The notes below the pieces were generated by a model that saw only the letters and a list, made by a program, of their open reading frames with translations, did no database searches and was not told the DNA's origin. DNA of 64,000 nt from Bacillus massilioanorexius (GTDB taxonomy: Bacteria; Bacillota; Bacilli; Bacillales; DSM-1321): positions 1 through 64,000 of the forward strand of contig NZ_CABKRX010000039.1 in NCBI RefSeq assembly GCF_902374955.1, in the 5' to 3' direction. This document shows, in pieces, positions 1-6,880 of the stretch. Position 1 is the first letter of the stretch, and every line of letters starts with the position of its first letter. The translations under genes were made by a program, and so were the position numbers.

Positions 1-163
1 GTAACTAGACATGGTTAGTCATACGCAACAAACAATTTACACCTTCTGTTATCTAGTTTTGAGAGAGTGAAAAATTTCCTCTTGAAAAATGCAGAGAAAA
101 TATTATAATAATATTTGTCTTTGATAAAAAGTCTGTTTTCGAAAGAAGGTCAGACAGCAATTA
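1..163 (+). other. 23S-5S rRNA spacer
   Basis: Sequence directly upstream of the 5S gene, with no open frame. Its position and AT-rich, CTAGTTTTGAG-like content fit the internal spacer of a Bacillus rRNA operon whose 23S gene lies just outside the window. Confidence 0.6.
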
Positions 164-279
<116 letters not shown>

Positions 280-288
280 TCATATTGA

Positions 289-363
289 TCCGCAGTAGCT
301 CAGTGGTAGAGCACTCGGCTGTTAACCGAGCGGTCGTAGGTTCGAATCCTACCTGCGGAGCCA
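289..363 (+). tRNA. tRNA-Asn (GTT)
   Basis: Full cloverleaf with acceptor TCCGCAG/CTGCGGA, anticodon GTT in CTGTTAAC, a TTCGAAT T-loop and encoded CCA. First gene of the 15-tRNA array. Confidence 0.97.
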
Positions 364-370
364 TAAATAT

Positions 371-463
371 GGAGAGCTGTCCGAGAGGCCGAAGGAGCAC
401 GATTGGAAATCGTGTAGACGGTTAACCACTGTCTCAAGGGTTCAAATCCCTTGCTCTCCGCCA
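371..463 (+). tRNA. tRNA-Ser (GGA)
   Basis: Class II tRNA with a long variable arm, acceptor GGAGAGC/GCTCTCC, anticodon GGA in TTGGAAAT and encoded CCA. Confidence 0.97.
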
Positions 464-484
464 TTTTAATTCATTTGTTACCAT

Positions 485-559
485 GGCCCGTTGGTCAAGC
501 GGTTAAGACACCGCCCTTTCACGGCGGTAACACGGGTTCGAATCCCGTACGGGTCACCA
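485..559 (+). tRNA. tRNA-Glu (TTC)
   Basis: Acceptor GGCCCGT/ACGGGTC (one G-T pair), anticodon TTC in CTTTCACG, encoded CCA. Confidence 0.97.
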
Positions 560-564
560 TATTT

Positions 565-640
565 GGAGGATTAGCTCAGCTGGGAGAGCACCTGCCTTAC
601 AAGCAGGGGGTCGGCGGTTCGATCCCGTCATCCTCCACCA
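565..640 (+). tRNA. tRNA-Val (TAC)
   Basis: Acceptor GGAGGAT/ATCCTCC, anticodon TAC in CTTACAAG, encoded CCA. Confidence 0.97.
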
Positions 641-651
641 TATATTATCGT

Positions 652-725
<74 letters not shown>

Positions 726-734
726 TACAATGAA

Positions 735-810
735 GGTCCCGTGGTGTAGCGGTTAACATGCCTGCCTGTCACGCAGGAGATCGCGGGTTCGATTCCCGTC
801 GGGACCGCCA
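735..810 (+). tRNA. tRNA-Asp (GTC)
   Basis: Acceptor GGTCCCG/CGGGACC, anticodon GTC in CTGTCACG, encoded CCA. Confidence 0.97.
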
Positions 811-820
811 TTTCTAATTA

Positions 821-896
821 GGCTCAGTAGCTCAGTCGGTAGAGCAAAGGACTGAAAATCCTTGTGTCGGCGGTTCGATTCCGTCCTGAGCCACCA
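821..896 (+). tRNA. tRNA-Phe (GAA)
   Basis: Acceptor GGCTCAG/CTGAGCC, anticodon GAA in CTGAAAAT, encoded CCA. Confidence 0.97.
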
Positions 897-905
897 TTTA
901 TATGT

Positions 906-981
<76 letters not shown>

Positions 982-997
982 TTCCAAATTCAATATT

Positions 998-1081
998 GGA
1001 GGGGTAGCGAAGTGGCTAAACGCGGCGGACTGTAAATCCGCTCCTTCGGGTTCGGCAGTTCGAATCTGCCCCCCTCCACCA
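998..1081 (+). tRNA. tRNA-Tyr (GTA)
   Basis: Class II tRNA with long variable arm, anticodon GTA in CTGTAAAT, acceptor GGAGGGG/CCCCTCC, encoded CCA. Confidence 0.97.
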
Positions 1082-1097
1082 TTTTTATATTTAGTTT

Positions 1098-1171
1098 AGG
1101 GGTATAGTTTAAAGGTAGAACTACGGTCTCCAAAACCGTCAGTGTGGGTTCGATTCCTACTACCCCTGCCA
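1098..1171 (+). tRNA. tRNA-Trp (CCA)
   Basis: Acceptor AGGGGTA/TACCCCT, anticodon CCA in TCTCCAAAA, encoded CCA end. Confidence 0.97.
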
Positions 1172-1181
1172 ATCAGATAAT

Positions 1182-1258
1182 GGCGATTGTGGCGAAGTGG
1201 TTAACGCATCGGATTGTGGTTCCGACATTCGTGGGTTCGATTCCCATCAGTCGCCCCA
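1182..1258 (+). tRNA. tRNA-His (GTG)
   Basis: Anticodon GTG in TTGTGGTT. The extra G at position -1 faces C73, the usual histidine identity element, and CCA is encoded. Confidence 0.97.
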
Positions 1259-1299
1259 TTATTATCATAAATTAATGAAATGAGCATATATTTTATAAA

Positions 1300-1374
1300 T
1301 GGGCTATAGCCAAGCGGTAAGGCAACGGATTTTGATTCCGTCATGCGAAGGTTCGAATCCTTCTAGCCCAGCCA
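1300..1374 (+). tRNA. tRNA-Gln (TTG)
   Basis: Acceptor TGGGCTA/TAGCCCA, anticodon TTG in TTTTGATT, encoded CCA. Confidence 0.97.
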
Positions 1375-1379
1375 CTTAT

Positions 1380-1454
1380 GCGGAAGTAGTTCAGTGGTAG
1401 AATACAACCTTGCCAAGGTTGGGGTCGCGGGTTCGAATCCCGTCTTCCGCTCCA
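1380..1454 (+). tRNA. tRNA-Gly (GCC)
   Basis: Acceptor GCGGAAG/CTTCCGC, anticodon GCC in TTGCCAAG, encoded CCA. Confidence 0.97.
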
Positions 1455-1478
1455 TTTCTTCTAAATAAATAATATATC

Positions 1479-1553
1479 GGCGGCATAGCCAAGTGGTAAG
1501 GCCAAGGTCTGCAAAACCTTTATTCACCGGTTCGAATCCGGTTGCCGCCTCCA
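1479..1553 (+). tRNA. tRNA-Cys (GCA)
   Basis: Acceptor GGCGGCA/TGCCGCC, anticodon GCA in CTGCAAAA, encoded CCA. Confidence 0.97.
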
Positions 1554-1558
1554 AATTT

Positions 1559-1643
1559 GCCGGTGTGGCGGAATTGGCAGACGCGCACGACTCAAAATCG
1601 TGTTCCTTCTGGAGTGTCGGTTCGACCCCGACCACCGGTACCA
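1559..1643 (+). tRNA. tRNA-Leu (CAA), integration target
   Basis: Class II tRNA with acceptor GCCGGTG/CACCGGT, anticodon CAA in ACTCAAAATC, long variable arm and encoded CCA. Its last 56 bases (from the anticodon stem to CCA) occur again, unchanged, at 6444-6499. This marks it as the attachment site of the element to its right. The gene itself remains intact. Confidence 0.97.
1588..1643 (+). repeat. att direct repeat, tRNA side
   Basis: The 56 bases from CGACTCAAAATCG to GGTACCA are identical to 6444-6499. Identity stops abruptly on both sides: base 1587 (A) differs from 6443 (G), and 1644 (T) differs from 6500 (G). A perfect direct repeat of a tRNA 3' half bounding an integrase remnant is the classic footprint of tyrosine-recombinase integration. 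Confidence 0.93.
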
Positions 1644-1666
1644 TACAATTTACATATTGATATTAC

Positions 1667-1704
1667 AAGGATTTCAGCTATTTATAAGTTGAAATCCTTT
1701 TTTG
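1667..1704 (+). terminator. terminator after the tRNA array
   Basis: A 12-bp stem (AAGGATTTCAGC with GTTGAAATCCTT, one G-T pair), a 9-base loop and a run of T. It sits 23 bases past tRNA-Leu, just inside the element. Confidence 0.88.
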
Positions 1705-1790
1705 TGTTATTACTAAAAAGCAATGTTTAATAACAAATTTGAAAGATTATTCTACTTTATAGTTAATAACATTCTGTAATATAGTTTCAG

Positions 1791-2280
1791 CTACTGCTCG
1801 TTTTGTTTCATTGTGTACGAATAATTAGGACAGCAAAAACCACCATCATCATTACTAATTACTAGGTTTAATGGAAATGATATTTGCATATTTCTATGTT
1901 CTTTTAAAGCGTTAATTAAGAAATCATTTAATGGAAGAGTACGAATACTAGATTGAGTTTTTTGTAGAGTGAGTCCCATATTTCTCTTAATGAGTTGACA
2001 ATCAATTATGATAGAATTCTTTTCAAAATCAATTTTGTCCCAGGTCAATCCGAAAATTTCTCCTCTTCTTAGACCTAAAAAGAGTCCCAATAGTACAGGA
2101 ATCTTAATACCAGTTCCATTATGTTCAGAAGTTATTATTAAATCTTTCCGCTGTTTTCTTCTGTATTTCTTCATTTGTATGAGAGTAAATATCCATTGTG
2201 ATGCCGAATCGTGCATGCCCTAACTGTTCACTTACAACCTTTGGTTTTTCATCCATTCGCATTAATATTGTTGATCTATT
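1791..2280 (-). pseudogene. tyrosine recombinase (integrase) remnant, parts in swapped order
   Basis: Two integrase pieces lie on the minus strand. From about 2100 down to 1795 runs the start of the catalytic domain: GLFLGLRRGEIFGLTWDKID carries the box I arginine, and KTQSSIRTLPLND carries the beta-hairpin lysine. It stops after CCPNYSYTMKQNEQ, where the box II HxxR region should begin. The missing C-terminal end lies upstream instead, at about 2280-2119, in another frame: MDEKPKVVSEQLGHAR then FGITMDIYSHTNEEI, including LGH and the nucleophilic tyrosine, followed by a stop. The order is thus C-terminus then core, with no N-terminal domain. The gene cannot make an active recombinase. It may come from two tandem integrases joined by deletion. 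Confidence 0.82.
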
Positions 2281-2704
2281 TCCTTTTCCCAATACGTGAA
2301 CTCATTTTGGTGTGGAATGCTTTATTAATTATAAATTCACAATACTTGTAATATTCTGTAAATTATGTAAATATTAGGATTAACATTAACGTTAAAAGAA
2401 TCTATGAATATTTTTTTAAGATTCGTAGATTTTCCCTCATTGCAAAATCTTTGTGTAAGATTATTCCTTTTTCAACTTTCCAAATTAGTATTTTGGCATT
2501 TTTGCAGGTAGTAGTCATATTAATGACAATGCTTTATGACTGTGAGGGGGGTGATAACCAGGTATGGTATTAAGCTTTGAATGGAGGCGATAAAACGGCT
2601 AATAACGATAAAGAAATAATGACATAAGTTTATCATCAGGTGGGATTTGAAAACATAAATCTACATTTACAGTAGGTCATTTTCTAATAGGAAGGTGAAT
2701 TTAT
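2281..2704. other. AT-rich region upstream of the metalloprotease
   Basis: No supported gene. It holds a near-perfect hairpin at about 2400-2432 (AATCTATGAAT with ATTCGTAGATT) and the purine-rich AGGAAGGTGA at 2688-2697, which serves as ribosome-binding site for the protease. A short ATG frame near 2580 lacks a binding site and is not called. Confidence 0.5.
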
Positions 2705-4987
2705 TTGAAGCTTAGAAATAAGATTACAGCAATAACGACCACTATATTGCTTGCAATGTCTTCAACAGCCGCTTTTGCTGCTGAGCCAGGGCTGGATAAA
2801 ATACCCGACCCAGTGGATCCACAATCATGGGTGAATCCGGAAAATATGACTTGGAAGGATTATAATACGATTCCAGGGATTGACTGGAATAACACCGATA
2901 TTAAACCGAAAACAGAACTTAAAGGGGCATTGATTTTGGTCGACTTTCCTGATCAGGATTTTATCTTGACCAAACCAAAGGGTTCAGAACTCGTTGGTAA
3001 CCCACAAGTCGATGCTGTTCCTCGTGAAAAATTAGGGGAATGGTGGAGGGATTTCTTGAATGTTCCTAGCAAACTCAATAACTATCAGACAATCGATAGC
3101 TTTTGGAAAGAGAACTCTAATGGAAAATGGGGCGTAGCCCTTGATTCTTATGGTCCATACCGCTTGGATAAAAATGAATTTCAGTATGGGCTTGAAAGCA
3201 GTTTTAACTCTAATTCACTTCCGAGTAACTATACAAGAGGAAACCTTTTTCAGGATGGTATAAATGCAGCTACCGCTGATATAGCTGCATCTGGAGAAGA
3301 ATATGACTTTGCGTTCATCGTTCATGCCGGCTATGATGAATCAACTGTATGGCAGGAACTCGGAGAAATGATGTTTCTGAATCCAGAATCGGTACCTGGT
3401 GAATTTGGTCCACCAGATTTACCTGGATTTGAAAACATGCCAAATTGGGCAAAAACTCGTTATGTACCATGGACCTCTTATTATGCAGCCAAAGCTATTT
3501 GGTCTGCTGCATCTAGTGCAACGATTAATGGCAAAGCGATTCGAGTTTCTATTCAAGGCGAAAGTGATGGTATGGGCGTATTTGCCCACGAATTTGGTCA
3601 TCTCCGCGGTCTGGGTGATAACTACAATAATGCAGCACTTGACCCTAGAACCTACTCGGGTTATTGGGAAACAATGAGCCGTGGATCATTTAATGGTCCT
3701 GGTGGAACTCACACTCGCTGGATGATTCCATCCACTCTTGGTGCTTCTTTATCGGCACCACATATGCTTCGTAATAAGATGAAACAGGGATTTGTAGAAG
3801 AAGATGAAGTCCTCCAGCTAAACCGTGATACCTTAAAAGAATCTGGACCAGTGTTTGCGGATATTATCGCGCGTCAAGCACCAATTGGCAGTGAATTTGG
3901 CCGGACCGGACTACACGGCATCAACATCAGTATGAACGATTTAACACCAACAAATTACCTTGCCGGTGACTGGCGTAACGATATTATAAACAATAGATTG
4001 TACAATAACTATACCCTTGAAGTGGTAGACCGCTTTGGTACGGATTCCTTTGCAGCAGACTCCGGTGTATTGATAGCCAAGACGAAAAATGCGGAGACTT
4101 CCCCGAACATTTGGGTAGTTGATTCACATCCTGAGGATATCAATCTGAAGGATTTTACAAGACCTGACGGCACAACAGTAATGGTTGGCAAAGGTGACCC
4201 CCGTCAAGCTCTTGATGCTTTATTCAAAGCTGGGAGTGGGACAAGTTTGGTTGCCGGAAAGTTCGATGGTTCTATAGACAAAGACACTATTGTCAGTGAG
4301 TATATAGATTCATACAATAAACTGCATTTCTATATCTTAGGTAATTCCAAAGACAAAGATGGTGTACTTCGTTATCAGGTTGCCGTCCGTAACACGGATG
4401 GTGCAGGTGCCTATAAACGTGGGCTAAATTTAAGTGCTGGAACTGTAGAGCCTGCCGTACAAGACAAAGTGGCAGTCTATCATTTTAATGTTACGAATAC
4501 TGGCGAAGCAAAGGATCTTGTTCGTGTCAAAGCTTCTGCAGGTGATGATTGGAAAGTCCAAATGGATCATAACGTACTAGCTGTGGAGCCTGGAGCAACC
4601 GTTGATGTACCTGTGTACGTGAAAATTTCGAAGGGTAAGACTGCCCCTGATACTCTTACCTTTACGGCAACGTCAGAGACAGACCCTAATCAAACTGTTA
4701 CAGATACAAATCTTTTGGCTAGCAGTCTTAACGCAACCGGTTTAAGTTCTATTATTGATAGCTTTGCCAAAGAGGGAGCCTTTAAAGCAGGTACAGCGCA
4801 AGCATTAAAGGCACATTTGAATTCCGTTGGCCAATTTGAAAAGAAAGGCTCTGCGGATAAGGTTGTTAAACAAATAAATAATTTTAAAGGATTTTTAGAG
4901 CTTAAAAAAGAGGCAAATCAGATCTCTGAGAAAGCTTATAACAGCTTAAAAGCTCATGCAGATGCAATAATTATGATCTGGCAATAG
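2705..4987 (+). CDS. secreted M6-family metalloprotease (immune inhibitor A-like)
   Basis: Extracellular zinc endopeptidase of 760 residues. Residues 1-25 are a Sec signal peptide ending AAFA. The catalytic site is H295-E-F-G-H299 with G302 and D305 after it, matching the M6 pattern HExxHxxGxxD. Around residues 585-675 there is a NEW3-like beta domain (YHFNVTNTGEAKDLVRVKA region), and residues 682-760 resemble a FIMAH domain (SFAKEGAFKAG to IIMIW), probably for surface or matrix binding. Translation starts at TTG 2705 behind AGGAAGGTGA. In the InhA family these proteases cleave host or environmental proteins, but the target here is unknown. It sits in the tRNA-Leu element, immediately upstream of a PrsA foldase that could help it fold after export. 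The layout differs from classical InhA, so the gene symbol is withheld. Confidence 0.88.
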   Translation: MKLRNKITAITTTILLAMSSTAAFAAEPGLDKIPDPVDPQSWVNPENMTWKDYNTIPGIDWNNTDIKPKTELKGALILVDFPDQDFILTKPKGSELVGNPQVDAVPREKLGEWWRDFLNVPSKLNNYQTIDSFWKENSNGKWGVALDSYGPYRLDKNEFQYGLESSFNSNSLPSNYTRGNLFQDGINAATADIAASGEEYDFAFIVHAGYDESTVWQELGEMMFLNPESVPGEFGPPDLPGFENMPNWAKTRYVPWTSYYAAKAIWSAASSATINGKAIRVSIQGESDGMGVFAHEFGHLRGLGDNYNNAALDPRTYSGYWETMSRGSFNGPGGTHTRWMIPSTLGASLSAPHMLRNKMKQGFVEEDEVLQLNRDTLKESGPVFADIIARQAPIGSEFGRTGLHGINISMNDLTPTNYLAGDWRNDIINNRLYNNYTLEVVDRFGTDSFAADSGVLIAKTKNAETSPNIWVVDSHPEDINLKDFTRPDGTTVMVGKGDPRQALDALFKAGSGTSLVAGKFDGSIDKDTIVSEYIDSYNKLHFYILGNSKDKDGVLRYQVAVRNTDGAGAYKRGLNLSAGTVEPAVQDKVAVYHFNVTNTGEAKDLVRVKASAGDDWKVQMDHNVLAVEPGATVDVPVYVKISKGKTAPDTLTFTATSETDPNQTVTDTNLLASSLNATGLSSIIDSFAKEGAFKAGTAQALKAHLNSVGQFEKKGSADKVVKQINNFKGFLELKKEANQISEKAYNSLKAHADAIIMIWQ

Positions 4988-5011
4988 TAAGGTTCACTGT
5001 TTTAGAATATA

Positions 5012-5043
5012 CCCCCTGTAACAGGGATGACTGTTCCAGGGGG
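5012..5043 (+). terminator. hairpin after the metalloprotease gene
   Basis: Two stacked stems, CCCCCTG/CAGGGGG and AACAG/CTGTT, separated by a single T-C mismatch around a 6-base loop. It is very stable but lacks a following T run, so it may end transcription weakly or protect the mRNA 3' end. Confidence 0.5.
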
Positions 5044-5195
5044 CAAACTAAAAATCTTTCTAGTGAATGTGGGAAATTAAAGAATGGACTCCTGTGAAAT
5101 TTGTATACTTAGTTGATTTTCTGGATGGTAAATCAAAGTTAAATCCGTAAGTTGTAATGGACTTGGGTAGTTGTCAAAAGTAGGAGTGAAGATAA

Positions 5196-6098
5196 TTGAA
5201 GAATATACTTACCATTTTATCCATTTTAATATTGTTAGTTTTACTTGGCGCCTGTTCGGCTCTAACCTCTAGTGATGATAGTGATGTGCTTATTAAAACG
5301 GAATATGGAAATATCTCAAAAGATGATTTATATAACGAAGTGGCTAAGACCAAACGGGGAAATGAATTGATTCAGAAATTGGTTTATATGCAAATTTTGA
5401 AAGGCAAATATGAGGTATCTGATAAAGAAGTAAACCACCGGCTGGCAGAGATAAAGGAACAAGTAGGTGAAAAAGATGAATTTACAATGTTCCTGCAAAA
5501 ACAGGGGTTTACTAACGAAAATGAACTAAAGGATTATATCGAACAATCTCTTTATTTTTCAAAAGCAACAACAGAAGGAGTGAAAGTCTCAGATAAACAA
5601 ATAAAAGATTACTATGAACAACATAAAGACCAATATACAGAGGTGAGAACAAGCCATATTCTCGTGGATAATGAGTCGATTGCTAAAGAAGTTGGTAAGG
5701 AGCTAAAGAAAGGAACCGACTTTGCTGAAGTAGCAAAAAAACAATCGACAGATAAGGTGTCCGCAACACAAGGAGGGGATTTAGGCTATCTTTCCGGGAA
5801 AAGTAAGGAATTGGATCCAACATTTCTTGCTTCCGCTATGAAATTAAAAAAAGGTGAAGTGAGCGAGCCAGTCAAGACAGTATTTGGTTATCACATTATT
5901 ATGGTAACAGATAGAAAGGAGACACCATTAAGTGAAGTGAAAGACCCAATCAAGCGAGCGCTTATGGAGAAAGACGCAAAACTGGTACAAGAGGTATTAA
6001 ACAATTTGAATAAAGAAATTGAGATCAAAGAAGATGCATTTAAAGATGCATTTAAGGATGTAGAACCAAAACAAACAAATATGCCCTCTCAAGGTTAA
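5196..6098 (+). CDS. prsA: PrsA-type peptidyl-prolyl isomerase lipoprotein
   Basis: Membrane-anchored foldase of 300 residues that helps exported proteins fold on the outer face of the membrane. The lipoprotein signal ends LLGAC, with C20 as the lipidated cysteine. A helical chaperone region is followed by a parvulin (PpiC) domain at about residues 150-240 (EVRTSHILVDN, GGDLGYLSGKS, FGYHIIMVTDRK), then a charged tail. Start is TTG 5196 behind TAGGAGTGAA. This is probably an extra, element-borne copy: Bacilli usually keep a housekeeping prsA elsewhere. Being next to a secreted metalloprotease suggests it is dedicated to that client, which is inference. It is followed by a hairpin at 6102-6130. 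Confidence 0.9.
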   Translation: MKNILTILSILILLVLLGACSALTSSDDSDVLIKTEYGNISKDDLYNEVAKTKRGNELIQKLVYMQILKGKYEVSDKEVNHRLAEIKEQVGEKDEFTMFLQKQGFTNENELKDYIEQSLYFSKATTEGVKVSDKQIKDYYEQHKDQYTEVRTSHILVDNESIAKEVGKELKKGTDFAEVAKKQSTDKVSATQGGDLGYLSGKSKELDPTFLASAMKLKKGEVSEPVKTVFGYHIIMVTDRKETPLSEVKDPIKRALMEKDAKLVQEVLNNLNKEIEIKEDAFKDAFKDVEPKQTNMPSQG

Positions 6099-6101
6099 AA
6101 T

Positions 6102-6130
6102 GTTCAACGATAGTTTGGTTATCGTTGAAC
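6102..6130 (+). terminator. hairpin after prsA
   Basis: Perfect 11-bp stem GTTCAACGATA/TATCGTTGAAC with a 7-base loop. There is no clear T run, so efficiency as a terminator is uncertain. Confidence 0.55.
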
Positions 6131-6443
6131 TTACACCAGTTACATACTTATCTATGCTAATAACGAGCTTGCAATCCAACTAATGAGTATTTTGCTATTT
6201 AAGGTGAGATGCAAATATATTTTTTAAAAAAATTCACCTGCACCTCATGTGTTGCTATGTACACTCTACACATGGGGAGTGAGGGAACAGGTTTTTATGT
6301 ACTTATATTATTGATAACAAACTACATGAACGTAATGTAATGAACATTATAAAACAAACTATTTAATAAATAGAAAACCGGCTAAAACAGATAAAAAGGA
6401 ACATGTAAAATGAGTTGATAATTAGATGAACTTCTATATCATG
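6131..6443. other. right end of the tRNA-Leu element
   Basis: No gene seen. There is an imperfect inverted repeat around 6240-6275 (CTCATGTGT ... ACACATGGG) and otherwise AT-rich sequence running up to the displaced tRNA fragment. Confidence 0.5.
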
Positions 6444-6499
6444 CGACTCAAAATCGTGTTCCTTCTGGAGTGTCGGTTCGACCCCGACCACCGGTACCA
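6444..6499 (+). repeat. att direct repeat, far side (displaced tRNA-Leu 3' end)
   Basis: Perfect 56-base copy of 1588-1643, covering the tRNA-Leu anticodon arm, variable arm, T arm, acceptor 3' strand and CCA. The preceding bases do not form the 5' half of a tRNA, so this is not a functional gene. It marks the far end of the integrated element. Confidence 0.93.
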
Positions 6500-6635
6500 G
6501 TATTTTTTATAATGATATGTAAATAATTATTTGACTTTAACACGAATTGTTAAGGTTTTTTTATTTTAAATTCCGTGCTAAATCGTCTTGTGGAAATGTA
6601 TTTTAGTAAAAAATAAAATAGTTAATAGGTTCTAG

Positions 6636-6670
6636 AATGGCAACTCTTTTAGAAAGAGTTGTCATTTTTT
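6636..6670 (+). terminator. terminator, probably the original end of the tRNA operon
   Basis: A 13-bp stem (ATGGCAACTCTT region with AAGAGTTGTCAT) and a T run. It lies 137 bases past the displaced tRNA fragment with no gene in between, so before integration it would have ended the rRNA-tRNA transcript. The rest of 6500-6834 shows nothing else. Confidence 0.82.
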
Positions 6671-6834
6671 CGGGTATGAGAGAAGTGTTTATTTGGAGGT
6701 AAATGGACCCACTAGCCCAAATAGAAAGACAAAAGGAAGTTTTTCTCCATTTTTATCAGTTCTTTTGACATAACTCTCTTAATAGGAGTTTGATAGTTAT
6801 TGGTAATATTAGGTAAAAATATGCTATTAATATT

Positions 6835-6872
6835 CCTATCATAACTTATAATTATATTAATTTATGATAGGA
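6835..6872 (+). promoter_or_regulatory. inverted repeat overlapping the Xaa-Pro peptidase ribosome-binding site
   Basis: CCTATCATAA (6835-6844) and TTATGATAGG (6862-6871) are perfect complements separated by 17 bases, extendable by one pair. The right arm runs into the AGGAGG signal at about 6869-6874 of the gene starting at 6881. It could be a protein operator or an RNA hairpin that hides the ribosome-binding site. Confidence 0.5.
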
Positions 6873-6880
6873 GGGATAGG

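Larger units (their letters stand above)
1644..6499. mobile_element. degenerate integrated element at tRNA-Leu (InhA/PrsA cargo)
   Basis: A 4.86-kb segment lies between tRNA-Leu and a displaced 56-bp copy of its 3' end. In order it holds a rho-independent terminator, a broken and scrambled tyrosine-integrase gene (minus strand), a secreted M6 metalloprotease and a PrsA-type foldase lipoprotein. No replication, mobilisation or phage structural gene is present, so it is a fixed remnant rather than an active element. What is seen is the repeat, the integrase motifs and the cargo. That the two cargo genes arrived together and function together is inference. Confidence 0.85.

Noticed and set aside
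2580..2624. Short ATG frame (MEAIKRLITIKK) before the metalloprotease
   Set aside because: No ribosome-binding site at a usable distance and only 12 codons.
1644..6499. Reading the tRNA-Leu island as a prophage
   Set aside because: No capsid, tail, lysis or replication gene is present; only an integrase remnant and two bacterial-type cargo genes.
6444..6499. Second tRNA-Leu gene
   Set aside because: Only the 3' half is present; the 5' acceptor, D arm and half of the anticodon stem are missing.
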